Part shown: piece after piece, positions 9,133 to 18,464 of the stretch
Layout: every line of letters begins with the position of its first letter
Position numbering within the stretch: the first letter of the stretch is position 1
From: Promethearchaeota archaeon
GTDB lineage: Archaea > Asgardarchaeota > Lokiarchaeia > Sigynarchaeales > SOKP01
NCBI GenBank assembly: GCA_019894875.1
Contig: JAGXNR010000001.1
Span: forward strand, 62,001 to 126,000
Reading direction: 5' to 3'
Length of the DNA stretch: 64,000 nt
Notes under the pieces: model-generated
Databases searched by the model: none
The model's input: only the letters and a program-made list of their open reading frames with translations
Told to the model about the DNA's origin: nothing
Translations under genes and position numbers: made by a program

Positions 9133-10221
9133 TTAGGCAGTAAGGTAATTTAATATGTTTTTTTGACGCGCTTTATTATTTCTAGCAAGATTAGATAATC
9201 TAATACCAACGAGTCTAACTTTCTTATTAGTTTTAGAAAACTCTTTAAATAAATCTAAAATTACATTGAGTACCTTGTTTTTATCTTGGATACTGTATAA
9301 TAGAGTTTTAGAGCGCGTAAATGTTTGATACCCTTCAAACCTGATCTTTAAAGTTATGGTTTTGTAGGTTATTTGATGCTTTGTTACGGTTTTATGTATC
9401 TTATTATTTATATCTGTAATTTTAGATAAAATTTCATTAAAATCATTTGTGTCTGTAAAAAAAGTCCTCTCGGCACTTATAGATTTTCTTCTTTCATGGA
9501 ATTCCTTGACTTTTCGATTGTCTAACCCATTTGCAACATTCCAAATCCATATTCCATGCTTACCAAATAATTTTATCATATCTGGTAATCGTGTGTTTAG
9601 TATATCCCCAATTGTTTTTATTCCTTTCTTAACAAATTTAATTTTTGTCTTTTTCCCAATACCCGGGATACAAGTTATATCTTTATCTTCTAACAAGATT
9701 TTGAAATTATCTGGCGTGAATAGAGTTATTCCATTAGGCTTCTTGAAATCAGAGGCAATTTTCGCTAGTGATTTTGTTGGAGCAATTCCTATGGATATTG
9801 AAATTCCCACAATGTCTCTAATTTCCTTTTGAATCTCTTTTGCAATTTCTTTTGCTTCATCAAAATTAAGACAAATATCTGAAAAGTCGAGATAAGCTTC
9901 ATCACTACCGACTTGTTGAAAATTTTGTGAGTAACCTCCTATAATCTCCATAACTTGTTTCGAGGCTATGTTATATTTGTCGAAATTAGGTCTTAAATAT
10001 ATCCCGGTTGGACAACGCTGAAATGCTTGAGATATAGACATCCCTGAATGAAGCCCAAATACTCTGGCTTCATAAGAACAGGTTGAAACAACACCCCGAC
10101 CCTTTCCTTCTTTTGGATCCGCTCCGATTATTACTGGTTTTCCTCTAAATTCAGGGTTGTCTCTTATTTCCACAGCAGCAAAAAAGCAATCTAGATCACA
10201 ATGGAATATAAGTCGAGTCAT
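9133..10221 (-). CDS. dinB: Y-family DNA polymerase IV (Dpo4/DinB)
   Basis: A translesion polymerase. Catalytic residues are visible: FHCDLDCFFAAVE with Asp9 and Asp11, and SDEAYLD with Asp107 and Glu108. PTKSLAKIASDFKKPNG and the thumb-type helix-hairpin-helix PGIGKKTKIKF follow, then the little-finger domain. The last ten residues, QKNILNYLTA, fit a PCNA-interacting motif (Q-x-x-I-x-x-Y). Length 362 is normal. It is a single-gene unit, convergent with the fusion gene upstream in the window and divergent from the class II aldolase. Confidence 0.96.
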   Translation of the reverse strand: MTRLIFHCDLDCFFAAVEIRDNPEFRGKPVIIGADPKEGKGRGVVSTCSYEARVFGLHSGMSISQAFQRCPTGIYLRPNFDKYNIASKQVMEIIGGYSQNFQQVGSDEAYLDFSDICLNFDEAKEIAKEIQKEIRDIVGISISIGIAPTKSLAKIASDFKKPNGITLFTPDNFKILLEDKDITCIPGIGKKTKIKFVKKGIKTIGDILNTRLPDMIKLFGKHGIWIWNVANGLDNRKVKEFHERRKSISAERTFFTDTNDFNEILSKITDINNKIHKTVTKHQITYKTITLKIRFEGYQTFTRSKTLLYSIQDKNKVLNVILDLFKEFSKTNKKVRLVGIRLSNLARNNKARQKNILNYLTA

Positions 10222-10388
10222 AATAAGAAGGTTATATAGATTATTTTATATAATGATCATTTGAATGAAGCCTTAAAATTATTTAAAAAAAAAGACTATT
10301 TTGAATTTTTAAACGCAATCATATTTTAATATAGAAATTGTAAATCATTTCGAAATATGTTTTTAACATAGTCATAATTATCTAATTT

Positions 10389-11069
10389 ATGGCTTTAACT
10401 AAAGAGGACTTGCTTCGGATTGAAGTAGTTGAAGGTGCAAAAGCAATTTTCGTAAAGGGTTTAGTAGAGGCGGGTGAAGGAAACGTAAGTATTCGTAATG
10501 GTAAAAGAGAAGAACTGTTTATTACTCCCTCCTTTAATCAATATTCAACACTTATTAAAGATGAAATTGTTCATATGAATTTTGATGGCACCGCATTAAG
10601 TTCTGGAAAATTACCGTCAACTGAAACTAAAATGCATATTGCAATTTATAAATCTAGACCAAAGGTTCAAGCAGTAATCCATACACATTCTGAATATGCA
10701 ACAATGCTTTCGGTAGCTCATAAAAGTATTCCTATCATAATGGAAGAGATGTACATTTTTTTAGGAGGAACAGTTGATGTTTCGGATTTTGGAAAAGCAC
10801 ATACTGAGGAAATTGGGCAAACAGCTCTTAATACACTAGCCAAAAAAAATGCTGCATTATTAGCAAATCATGGAGTTATTGTATGTGGAAAATCTATGGA
10901 TCATGCAGTAAAATTTGCTGAACTAGTAGAGAAATTAGCCAAAATTTATTGGGGAACTTTGCAAATCGGGGAGCCTAAAGTAATATCAACTGAGCATTTA
11001 GAAAGATTCCAAAAGTTACATGATAGTTTGTTTGCTAATTATCCCCGGAGTAAAAAAAAAAAGAATTAG
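10389..11069 (+). CDS. Class II aldolase/adducin family protein (FucA-like)
   Basis: A zinc-dependent aldolase of the L-fuculose/L-ribulose phosphate family that cleaves or epimerises sugar phosphates. Visible parts are GEGNVSIR in the phosphate-binding loop, a conserved Glu79 within STETKMH, zinc ligands HTH at 98-100 and His161 in ANHGVI. The C-terminal basic tail (SKKKKN) is an oddity. Substrate cannot be read from sequence. The next gene, a sugar isomerase-like barrel, begins nine bases downstream, which suggests a two-gene operon in pentose or deoxysugar metabolism. Confidence 0.88.
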   Translation: MALTKEDLLRIEVVEGAKAIFVKGLVEAGEGNVSIRNGKREELFITPSFNQYSTLIKDEIVHMNFDGTALSSGKLPSTETKMHIAIYKSRPKVQAVIHTHSEYATMLSVAHKSIPIIMEEMYIFLGGTVDVSDFGKAHTEEIGQTALNTLAKKNAALLANHGVIVCGKSMDHAVKFAELVEKLAKIYWGTLQIGEPKVISTEHLERFQKLHDSLFANYPRSKKKKN

Positions 11070-11078
11070 TTAAAAATT

Positions 11079-11918
11079 GTGATTGAAATGGAATTAGGCA
11101 TTAGCTCCCTAGGATATATTATAGAGTATGGACTTTCTAATAGGTATCAAAGTTTAACTGAATTAGTATATAAAGCAACAGAAGACTGCCTTGGTTTTGC
11201 GGAAAAAAACGATATCAAAACTGTAGAGATAGTCCTAGAGCCCCCAGAAGTTTTATACAATGAAAGACAACATGACTTTATCGATCTCATAAATTCATAT
11301 TCTTTAAAAAGACAAGTTCACGGCCCATTCATTGATGTGAATTTGTGCACTCATAATACAATAATATCTAACGCTTCAGTAGAATCTTATTCTAAAGCAG
11401 CGCAATTTTGCAATAAAATTGAAGCAAACTTACTCACTATTCATCCTGGATTAGCAAATTTCTTAATCAGCTCAATTAGAGACCATAACAAAGTGGAATT
11501 AGCGAATTCAATTTATAAATTATTAGAAACTACAAAAAATCTTCAAGTTAGTATTTGCTTGGAGAATATGCCGCAGAATTGCAATATTATGTTAGATGAA
11601 GATGATATCGAAACTACATTTTTTAAAATAAATAGATCTGATGTTTTTTTTACCTATGATACTAGTCATTTTTTTACTTGTGATGGGGATGTTAAGATTC
11701 TATGGGAAAAATTTCATAAAATAATAAAAAATGTACATATAGTAGATAACTCCAGTAAGACTTCAGATAAACATCCTCCACTTGGATCAGGAAAAGTTAA
11801 TTTTCATGAGATTTTTGACCAAATTAAGGCATATAGTTATAAAGGATCACTAATCATTGAACTATCCACAGCTAAAGATTTAGTTAAAAGTATCGAATTT
11901 CTAAATAGATTTCTCTAA
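11079..11918 (+). CDS. Xylose isomerase-like TIM-barrel protein
   Basis: Belongs to the sugar phosphate isomerase/epimerase and AP endonuclease 2 superfamily. Seen: LGISSLGYI strand 1, VHGPFIDVNL, LLTIHPGLANF, ICLENMP with a metal-ligand Glu, FTYDTSHFF with Asp and His, VHIVDNS, HPPLGSGKVNF, and a final SLIIELS strand. These are the usual metal-ligand positions of the fold. The start is GTG at 11079, with an in-frame ATG at 11088 equally possible. It is nine bases after the class II aldolase, so they probably act in one sugar phosphate route. It is not specific enough to name; endonuclease IV is less likely at this similarity level. Confidence 0.8.
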   Translation: MIEMELGISSLGYIIEYGLSNRYQSLTELVYKATEDCLGFAEKNDIKTVEIVLEPPEVLYNERQHDFIDLINSYSLKRQVHGPFIDVNLCTHNTIISNASVESYSKAAQFCNKIEANLLTIHPGLANFLISSIRDHNKVELANSIYKLLETTKNLQVSICLENMPQNCNIMLDEDDIETTFFKINRSDVFFTYDTSHFFTCDGDVKILWEKFHKIIKNVHIVDNSSKTSDKHPPLGSGKVNFHEIFDQIKAYSYKGSLIIELSTAKDLVKSIEFLNRFL

Positions 11919-11945
11919 TAAAAAGGGAAATAAAAATAACAATTG

Positions 11946-11955
11946 GTATAAATTT
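11946..11955 (+). promoter_or_regulatory. TATA-box candidate for the ribbon-helix-helix gene
   Basis: GTATAAATTT lies with its centre about 36 bases before the ATG at 11986. That would place the transcription start roughly ten bases upstream of the start codon, a short leader as is common in archaea. Confidence 0.45.
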
Positions 11956-11985
11956 ATTTTATGTGAATTCTTACTTGATTTTATT

Positions 11986-12378
11986 ATGCCAATAATATCT
12001 TTACAAGTTAGTGATGATTTGCTAGAGAGATTTGAAAATGTTCGGAATTTGAGTGGTTTCAGTTCAAAAAGTGAAGCTTTACGGGAAGCCATCGTAAGTT
12101 TTATAGAAAGAAATGAGAAATTTGAAAATTTGGAAGGATATAAAATAATGACAATAAATCTTGTCTATCCTTTTAAGGATATAACTATTGATCAGATCTC
12201 TGACACCTATTCACGATTTCATCGCATCATTAAAACAATAACGGATTGGCGCATAGCAGAAAAAAAAATTGAAGTTATTTTAGTTGTTGGGGAAATTGAG
12301 ACAATCAGAGATCTCCATAAAGAGTTAGCTAAAATAAAAGATATAATTTGCTCCATTCGTGAGCTTGTAATTGATTAA
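11986..12378 (+). CDS. Ribbon-helix-helix regulator, NikR-like fold
   Basis: The first 45 residues are a CopG/NikR-type ribbon-helix-helix DNA-binding domain (PIISLQVSDDLLERFENVR, then a GFSSKSEALREAI helix pair). The remaining 85 residues look like an ACT-like ligand domain as in NikR. The nickel-binding His-x-His pair and neighbouring Cys of NikR are not evident; only one His is present near the expected place. I therefore call it NikR-like without claiming nickel sensing. It follows the sugar genes by 67 bases with its own TATA-like box and is convergent with nadC, leaving only seven bases between stop codons. Confidence 0.8.
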   Translation: MPIISLQVSDDLLERFENVRNLSGFSSKSEALREAIVSFIERNEKFENLEGYKIMTINLVYPFKDITIDQISDTYSRFHRIIKTITDWRIAEKKIEVILVVGEIETIRDLHKELAKIKDIICSIRELVID

Positions 12379-12385
12379 TTTATCT

Positions 12386-13252
12386 TCAATCAAATCGAAG
12401 AGAAAAATCAACTTTCTCTGATGGAAATTGAGTTAATTGACCAGAGCTTATCACATCGGGTTCTGAGATTAGATAATCTACTATGTTCTCTAAGTTTATG
12501 CCCCCAGAAACCTCAATTATTACTTTATTTCTAAGATTATGTTTTTTTAATAAATTGATACAATCAACAACACCATCTGGGCTAAAATTATCCAACATAA
12601 TTATATCTGCTCCATTATTTGCAGCTATTAATACGTCTTCAACTTTTTCTACTTCTATTTCAATTTTCTTTGAAAAACTGACTTTTTTCCTTATATCTGC
12701 GAGAAGTTTTTCAATATCTCCTTTATAATATCGAAGATGTGTATCTTTTAATAATACCATATCATCTAATGAAAATCGATGTGAGTCACCATGACCGAAT
12801 TCTACAGCTTTTTTTTCAAAAAGCCTTAAACCAGGAGTTGTTTTACGTGTACAAGCAATTTTAACCTTTTTTCCTGAATTTTTTATTAATTCTACAAATT
12901 TTCTTGTTGTTGAAGTTATAGCACTCATATGTGTTAAGAGGTTAAGGCATACTCTCTCTCCTAATAATATGTTTTTAGCATTCCCTTTTAATATGGCAAT
13001 AACATCTTCTTTTTGAAAAGCATCACCATCATTTTTATTTAAATCTGTGGAAACATCTAACATTTCAAAAATTATCTTTAATTCTTCTAAGCCTGAAACA
13101 TACCCTGTGCTTCTAGCAAAGATTTTTGCGGTTGTTTCAGTATTAGATGAAATTGAAATCGAAGAGATATCCCCAAAATTGCAATCTTCTTCAATAAATC
13201 CTTTGAGTTTTCTTTCAATGATAAATCTATTATAATAACTCATATTTCTCAC
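12386..13252 (-). CDS. nadC: Nicotinate-nucleotide pyrophosphorylase (quinolinate phosphoribosyltransferase)
   Basis: Converts quinolinate and PRPP to nicotinate mononucleotide in de novo NAD synthesis. The family motifs are ERVCLNLLTHMSAITS, ACTRKTTPGLRLFEKKAV, GHGDSHRFSLDDMVLLKD, EIEVEKVED, IIMLDNFSP and EVSGGINLENI. Length 288 is normal. nadA and nadB are not in this window. The gene is divergent from an alpha/beta hydrolase across 46 AT-rich bases. Confidence 0.96.
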   Translation of the reverse strand: MRNMSYYNRFIIERKLKGFIEEDCNFGDISSISISSNTETTAKIFARSTGYVSGLEELKIIFEMLDVSTDLNKNDGDAFQKEDVIAILKGNAKNILLGERVCLNLLTHMSAITSTTRKFVELIKNSGKKVKIACTRKTTPGLRLFEKKAVEFGHGDSHRFSLDDMVLLKDTHLRYYKGDIEKLLADIRKKVSFSKKIEIEVEKVEDVLIAANNGADIIMLDNFSPDGVVDCINLLKKHNLRNKVIIEVSGGINLENIVDYLISEPDVISSGQLTQFPSEKVDFSLRFD

Positions 13253-13298
13253 AATTATTTTTAGTATAATTATTATAAGTTAAAAATTAAATAAAATT

Positions 13299-13925
13299 AT
13301 GGTAGGAATAGAAAGAATTTCAATTACAAATAATGGTATTATACTGGAAACTGAGCTCTATCAATCAATTTCAAATAAGGAAAAGCCAATAGTCTTGATT
13401 TGTCACCCTCATCCTCAGTATGGGGGAAACATGTTAAACAATGTTGTTTCAGGTGTGTTTAATGCTTTAATCAAAAACGATATTTCATGTTTAAGATTTA
13501 ATTTTAGAGGTGTTGGAAGATCTACTGGAGCTCATTCAGATGGAACAGGTGAATTAATCGACGTTAAGACCTGTATCGATTTCTTAATAAATGAGAAATC
13601 TTTTCAGAAAATAATTTTATGCGGATATTCGTATGGAGCTGCTGTGGGCTGTTCAGCTGTAAAACATTCAGAAAAAATTATCGGTTATATTTCAATATCT
13701 TTTCCATGGGGTTTAATGGGGTTAAAATATAAAGAGATGTCTCAAACTTATAAACCAAAATTATTCATTCAAGGGAATAGAGATACTATCCCCTTTGAGG
13801 AAAATTATAGCTTCTACCATGATCCAAAAAGAAAAAAAATTATTGATGGCGCTGATCATTTTTATGGGGGGTATGAAGAACAAGTTGCTAATGAAGTATT
13901 GGATTTTTACAACTCCATTTGTTAA
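13299..13925 (+). CDS. Alpha/beta hydrolase of the dienelactone hydrolase-like COG2945 type
   Basis: A small soluble hydrolase. The nucleophile elbow is GYSYGAAVG; the N-terminal CHPHPQYGGNMLNNVV and RFNFRGVGRS stretches are characteristic of the COG2945 group; PKLFIQGNRDT provides the likely acid and GADHFY the catalytic His. No signal peptide is seen, so it is cytoplasmic. Substrate unknown. It stands alone between nadC and a convergent roadblock gene. Confidence 0.87.
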   Translation: MVGIERISITNNGIILETELYQSISNKEKPIVLICHPHPQYGGNMLNNVVSGVFNALIKNDISCLRFNFRGVGRSTGAHSDGTGELIDVKTCIDFLINEKSFQKIILCGYSYGAAVGCSAVKHSEKIIGYISISFPWGLMGLKYKEMSQTYKPKLFIQGNRDTIPFEENYSFYHDPKRKKIIDGADHFYGGYEEQVANEVLDFYNSIC

Positions 13926-13975
13926 GGAATTTTTTCAATCTTATTATAAAAAATAAAAATGAGTATGGAATAAAT

Positions 13976-14383
13976 TTAAAGCGTAGATAATTTTTCTAAA
14001 TCTGCTCTACTATTTTCTTCCGCCCAATCTAGAAGTTGATCAGTATATTTTTCAATTTCTTCTGATTCGGGTAATTTTGTAAGGACAGCTAAAAGAAATT
14101 CAGTACCTTTATTTATAATTATATTTCTCATTATAATGAAATCTTCTTTATATTTAATCTTCATACTCATTACATCTGTTAAACCAATTTCTTGAGAGGC
14201 ATTGTATGCAGCATCACTTAATAAGGAACCCATTGCTGCTACTACACGTTCATCTATACCTTCTTCTTTTTGAGAAGCTAAAACGAGTCCTGCTGAGGTA
14301 GCGAATAATGATGCCCGGAAGTTACCATTATCATTAAGTTCTTTAAGTACTAATTCGAGTCTACTAACCAATTTAACCCTCAC
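13976..14383 (-). CDS. Roadblock/LC7 domain protein
   Basis: A 135-residue single-domain roadblock/LC7 protein. These form dimers that regulate small GTPases, and Asgard archaea carry many. The RASLFATSAGLVLAS strand-turn-strand start, the AAMGSLLSDAAY helix and a C-terminal extension of about 25 residues fit. It likely works with Ras-like GTPases such as those encoded at 24912-25496 or 59058-59597, but no GTPase is directly adjacent. The 236 bases upstream (14384-14619) hold no gene that I can support. Confidence 0.85.
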   Translation of the reverse strand: MRVKLVSRLELVLKELNDNGNFRASLFATSAGLVLASQKEEGIDERVVAAMGSLLSDAAYNASQEIGLTDVMSMKIKYKEDFIIMRNIIINKGTEFLLAVLTKLPESEEIEKYTDQLLDWAEENSRADLEKLSTL

Positions 14384-14619
14384 TTGTGATTTTTTTAGGT
14401 TTTATTATTTCTTGAAGGAATGAAATAATTGTAATTCTTCAGTACAAACTTTCTTAGTATAAATAATATGAGTAAAATACTATTTAAAATTTTTTGATGT
14501 GGAAAATGAAAAAAGATGTACATCTTAAAATTTTACTTAGGAATATCTAATATACTACGTTATTCTATTATATTAAAGCTAATAAATAGATTAAATTAGA
14601 ATGATAAGCCTATTCTAAC

Positions 14620-15138
14620 TTAAATCTTCAATGTTATAATAAATGTAGACATAACATCATTTTCATCAATATTCAAAGTTATAACACTAGGTCTTGCCAC
14701 TGGTTTAAGAAATCCTGGTTTTTGGGGAGGTGATTTTGGTTCAGTAGGGGAACCTGGATTTACAAGTAAAGTATTGAATTTAGTTCCTTTTATTAGTGGG
14801 ATATGGGTATGCCCAAAAATAATGATGTTTAAATCATATTCTTTCATGAATTCTTCAAGATTCTCAGGTAATATATGAATTACTCCAATATTATAACGAC
14901 CATGAGAAATTTTTACGAATTGTTCTAAGCTTTCAATATTATCTACATTTCCTTTAACACACGTAATAGGAGCTATATTTTTTAGTTTATTTAAAAAAAA
15001 CTCTTCACTAACATCTCCCGCATGTATAATTTTATCGACACCTTTGAAAGCACCTTCTAATTGTTCAAATAAAGCCTTAATTTGATCTTTTTTACTAGTA
15101 GAAGTTATATGAGTATCAGAAATTATCCCTAACTTCAT
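14620..15138 (-). CDS. YfcE/MJ0936-type phosphodiesterase
   Basis: A calcineurin-like metallophosphoesterase. The five metal-binding blocks are present: GIISDTHI, IIHAGDVS, CVKGNVD, GVIHI and IFGHTHIP. At 172 residues it matches the small archaeal MJ0936 group, for which nonspecific phosphodiesterase activity is known. It starts 15 bases after the CPBP protease gene ends and is probably the last gene of the purB run. Confidence 0.92.
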   Translation of the reverse strand: MKLGIISDTHITSTSKKDQIKALFEQLEGAFKGVDKIIHAGDVSEEFFLNKLKNIAPITCVKGNVDNIESLEQFVKISHGRYNIGVIHILPENLEEFMKEYDLNIIIFGHTHIPLIKGTKFNTLLVNPGSPTEPKSPPQKPGFLKPVARPSVITLNIDENDVMSTFIITLKI

Positions 15139-15153
15139 ATAATCAACGCTCCA

Positions 15154-16242
15154 TTATATTGCAATCAATAAGCCCATGAGAAAAATTAATATTGCGATTA
15201 TAATATCGATAATGATACGGAAAAAGGTATCTCCTGTTGTAATTTCCTTAGAATCTCGTTTTAATTCTCCAGAATCCCGTTTAAAATATGTCTTAAACAT
15301 AGAAAACCCATTTGAAAGCCCCTCCCTGAAACTAGAGAAGTCCCATACTAATAATAGACAAACTGTAACAAATAACACACCAATGATAAATAGAGGAATG
15401 TAAACAAAGAAAATGATTATTTGAAAACTAATTCCCTGCCAAAAACTCCATATCGTATGTGCAGAAACTATGTTATTTAATGCATGTGCTATTATAACAG
15501 GAAGAATCCACTTTTTTCGTAATACAAAAAGAGCTAAGATAATCCCAACTATAAACGTTTCCATAAACAAAATAACGGGATACCAAGCAACAGCATCAAG
15601 CAGATAGGCTAAATGACCTAATCCAAAATAAAGAGATGATATTATCACCGCAGACATTGGAAAAAAATACTCACTTCCCCTTTTAGCTAAAAAACCTCGT
15701 GTAACAGTTTCTTCTGTTACAGCTACTGAAAATTGGATAATGATTGCTGATATTAAGAATATAAAATAATTATCAGAGAGAGGAGAAAGATAAAAATTTG
15801 TACTTCTTATTCCTAGCACAAATGATTGAAAAGCAATAGATCCTGGAATTAGATATGTGAAAAAATCTAAAGGTAAGAAAACTAAAAAGAAAATAGCGAA
15901 TCCATATAAAATCTGATATTTATAATTTTTTTTGGTTACTCTAAATAGCTTTAGATGACCAGTTGAAGGTGAGATATCCTCCTCAAGAATAATTTTTTTT
16001 TGAGATTCGAATAAAAGATTGGTCAAATATAAAATTAGTGGTATACCTAAGAAAACTATTATTGCTCTTATTAGATAAAATAAAATACCATACAGATTAC
16101 TTCCTTCCTCTGCAATAAGCGGAAGTAAAAACACCGGAACAATAAGGAGGGCAAACAGAAATACAAATACAAGTGCTATTTCATACAGAAAAAACGTAAA
16201 TCTAACTTTTGCTATTCTTTTTTTCTCAACAGAAAAAACCAT
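15154..16242 (-). CDS. CPBP-family intramembrane metalloprotease (Rce1-like)
   Basis: An integral membrane protein of 362 residues with about eight hydrophobic segments. The three catalytic motifs of the CPBP/Rce1 family are present: EETVTR at 177-182, FGLGH ending at His210, and HALNN at 253-257. In eukaryotes Rce1 trims CAAX proteins after prenylation; most prokaryotic members have unknown substrates. Neither small GTPase in this window ends in CAAX, so a link to prenylation is only a thought. It lies 72 bases downstream of pfkB and 15 bases before the phosphodiesterase gene. Confidence 0.9.
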   Translation of the reverse strand: MVFSVEKKRIAKVRFTFFLYEIALVFVFLFALLIVPVFLLPLIAEEGSNLYGILFYLIRAIIVFLGIPLILYLTNLLFESQKKIILEEDISPSTGHLKLFRVTKKNYKYQILYGFAIFFLVFLPLDFFTYLIPGSIAFQSFVLGIRSTNFYLSPLSDNYFIFLISAIIIQFSVAVTEETVTRGFLAKRGSEYFFPMSAVIISSLYFGLGHLAYLLDAVAWYPVILFMETFIVGIILALFVLRKKWILPVIIAHALNNIVSAHTIWSFWQGISFQIIIFFVYIPLFIIGVLFVTVCLLLVWDFSSFREGLSNGFSMFKTYFKRDSGELKRDSKEITTGDTFFRIIIDIIIAILIFLMGLLIAI

Positions 16243-16314
16243 ATCAACCTACTCAAATTTTGATAAAAGATTATTGAATTTAAAAATTAAAAACTTTTTG
16301 ATTACACGTATTAA

Positions 16315-17265
16315 TTAAACTATTTCAATTTCTCGTACACCGGGAATTCCATTTCTTGCTCCCAATTTCTCAATACATTTCCCCGCTATAAAATTCCCTA
16401 TCATTACATTATTTCTGAGATCTTCGAACTTAAAGCTTGGGTGTTGGATAAATCCATATAGAAAACCCGCTGAAAAAGCATCTCCCGCACCAGTGGTATC
16501 AACAACTTTATCTATTTTATATGAGGGAACCAACTCTGAAAAATTGGATGTTGCTAAGTAAGCCCCGATTTTACCTAAAGTAATAACAAGAACATCAATT
16601 CCTAAGGAAAAAAGGTTTTTAGCCTTTTCCCGAGCAATATCCAGATTTAATTCATTTCCCGTGAGATAAAATAGGGCTTTAAATTCTCTCTGGGATATAA
16701 TTAGAATGTCAATTTTTTCTAATAGTCTTCTTATGTTCGTTAACCCTTGTTCTATTATCAACATCCCGGGATTTAAAACCACAGGTATGTTCTTCTTTTT
16801 ACCAATTTCAGCGGCTTTAACAAAAGGTTCTAAGTTTTTTAAACTACTTAAAAAGAGGATACTTGAAGAAGCGATTTCATCTTCGTTAATATCTTCTTTT
16901 GAAAGATAATTTGCTGCTCCACTGTGTGCATATATTCTTCGATCCCCTTCCTTATTTAGAGCTATATATGCAGATCCCGTATTATAATCATCCGAATATC
17001 TTAGAAAATCTGTGTTTACATCTACTTTATTAAAGTCATTGATTATCTTGGTTCCAAAAGTATCTTTTCTACCTATTTTTCCAATAAAAGCAGTTTTTAG
17101 TTCTAATTCCGCACACGCATATGCAGTATTGGCAGCGGCGCCTCCAGATAACAACTCTAAATCTGCAACAAAAACTTCGTCATCTTCTTCTGGATGCCTT
17201 TCAACTTGAGCAACTATATCAACAAGAGCTGCCCCTATACAAATCACATCAAAAATTTTTGTCAT
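16315..17265 (-). CDS. PfkB-family carbohydrate or nucleoside kinase
   Basis: A ribokinase-fold enzyme with the N-terminal GGAAANTA motif, a substrate lid region, and the C-terminal VVDTTGAGDAFSAGF signature with the catalytic Asp. Archaeal PfkB proteins include nucleoside kinases. The position eleven bases after purM, in a run beginning with purB, makes a purine nucleoside or ribose substrate a reasonable inference. The C-terminal KCIEKLGARNGIPGV is usual for the family. Confidence 0.9.
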   Translation of the reverse strand: MTKIFDVICIGAALVDIVAQVERHPEEDDEVFVADLELLSGGAAANTAYACAELELKTAFIGKIGRKDTFGTKIINDFNKVDVNTDFLRYSDDYNTGSAYIALNKEGDRRIYAHSGAANYLSKEDINEDEIASSSILFLSSLKNLEPFVKAAEIGKKKNIPVVLNPGMLIIEQGLTNIRRLLEKIDILIISQREFKALFYLTGNELNLDIAREKAKNLFSLGIDVLVITLGKIGAYLATSNFSELVPSYKIDKVVDTTGAGDAFSAGFLYGFIQHPSFKFEDLRNNVMIGNFIAGKCIEKLGARNGIPGVREIEIV

Positions 17266-17276
17266 TTTTCGTAGTT

Positions 17277-18455
17277 TTAAGTATATTTAAAAGACCCAAA
17301 TTCAGAACGGATATCTACAAGATTTGTCTTAGATGAGGATTTCTCACATTGTCCAATAATTTTTGACTCTACTTTAAATTTTTGTGCAATTTTTATAATT
17401 TCTTTTGCCACTGCTTCTTCGCAATATAATTCCATTCTATGTCCCATATTGAATACACTGTACATATCTTTCCACGGGGTTTCTGAAGAGTTTTGAATTA
17501 TTTCAAATATTTTTGGTAGGGAAAAAAGATTATTTTTAACATACTTAATAGCATTCCCATAATTCAAGTTCTTTGTTTGTCCCCCTCCTGTTAGGTGTAA
17601 GATTCCGTGAATCTCCTTTCGAAATTTTTTCAAAACTTCAACTAATATTGGCGCATAGGTTCTAGTCGGGGATAATAAAGCTCTCCCTACCGTCAAATCT
17701 AAACTATTTATAGGATCTGTTAATCGATAATTCCCAAAAAAAACTAATTCTTCATCTAAATTTCGATCATAGCATTCAGGATATTTTGTATAATATTCAT
17801 GAGAAAGTACACCATGTCTTGCTAAAGTGAGCCCATTACTGCCAATTCCACTATTGAATTCATCTTCATAGGATGCCTTCCCATAACTTGCTAGTCCTAC
17901 AATTACATCATCAGCTTGAATATTGACCGCATTAATTACCTCTTCCTTTTTCATACAAGAGAATACAGATGCGTCAAGAAGTACGGTCTTAACTACGTCC
18001 CCTACATCTGCGGTTTCCCCTCCACATAATATCACATTTAAACCAAGATCAGTTAGCTTCTTGCTATAATCATTATATTCTTTAATAATTATTGCTACGA
18101 TATCCCCAGAGATATAATTACTGTTTCTATCAAGATTATTGACTAAAAAGATATTACCCGTTGCTCCCACGCATAAGATATCATCAATATTCATGATTAT
18201 GGCGTCCCTAACAACATTTCTAAAAATAGATGAATCTCCCGTTTCTTTATAATACATATAAGCTAAACTTGATTTAGTTCCCGCACCATCCGCATGGGAG
18301 ACTGAACAATAATTATTTCGTCCAGTTACATCTTTAACTATCTTACAAAAAGAACCTGGAAATAAGCCTTTATCTAATTTTTCAATAGCTTTATGCACAT
18401 CTTCTTTTTTAGATGAAACGCCCAGTTTAGAATATATATTCTTTTCTTCAGCCAT
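17277..18455 (-). CDS. purM: Phosphoribosylaminoimidazole synthetase (AIR synthetase)
   Basis: Closes the imidazole ring by converting FGAM to AIR in purine synthesis. Family features are SHADGAGTKSSLAYMYYK, DAIIMNIDDILCVGA, LCGGETADVGDVV, GLASYGKASYEDEFNSGIG, and a C-terminal HLTGGGQTKN plus VFNMGHRMELYC. At 392 residues it is of the longer type found in some bacteria and archaea. It is nine bases downstream of purB, and pfkB follows after eleven bases, so one transcript is very likely. Confidence 0.93.
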   Translation of the reverse strand: MAEEKNIYSKLGVSSKKEDVHKAIEKLDKGLFPGSFCKIVKDVTGRNNYCSVSHADGAGTKSSLAYMYYKETGDSSIFRNVVRDAIIMNIDDILCVGATGNIFLVNNLDRNSNYISGDIVAIIIKEYNDYSKKLTDLGLNVILCGGETADVGDVVKTVLLDASVFSCMKKEEVINAVNIQADDVIVGLASYGKASYEDEFNSGIGSNGLTLARHGVLSHEYYTKYPECYDRNLDEELVFFGNYRLTDPINSLDLTVGRALLSPTRTYAPILVEVLKKFRKEIHGILHLTGGGQTKNLNYGNAIKYVKNNLFSLPKIFEIIQNSSETPWKDMYSVFNMGHRMELYCEEAVAKEIIKIAQKFKVESKIIGQCEKSSSKTNLVDIRSEFGSFKYT

Positions 18456-18464
18456 TTTAATTGG

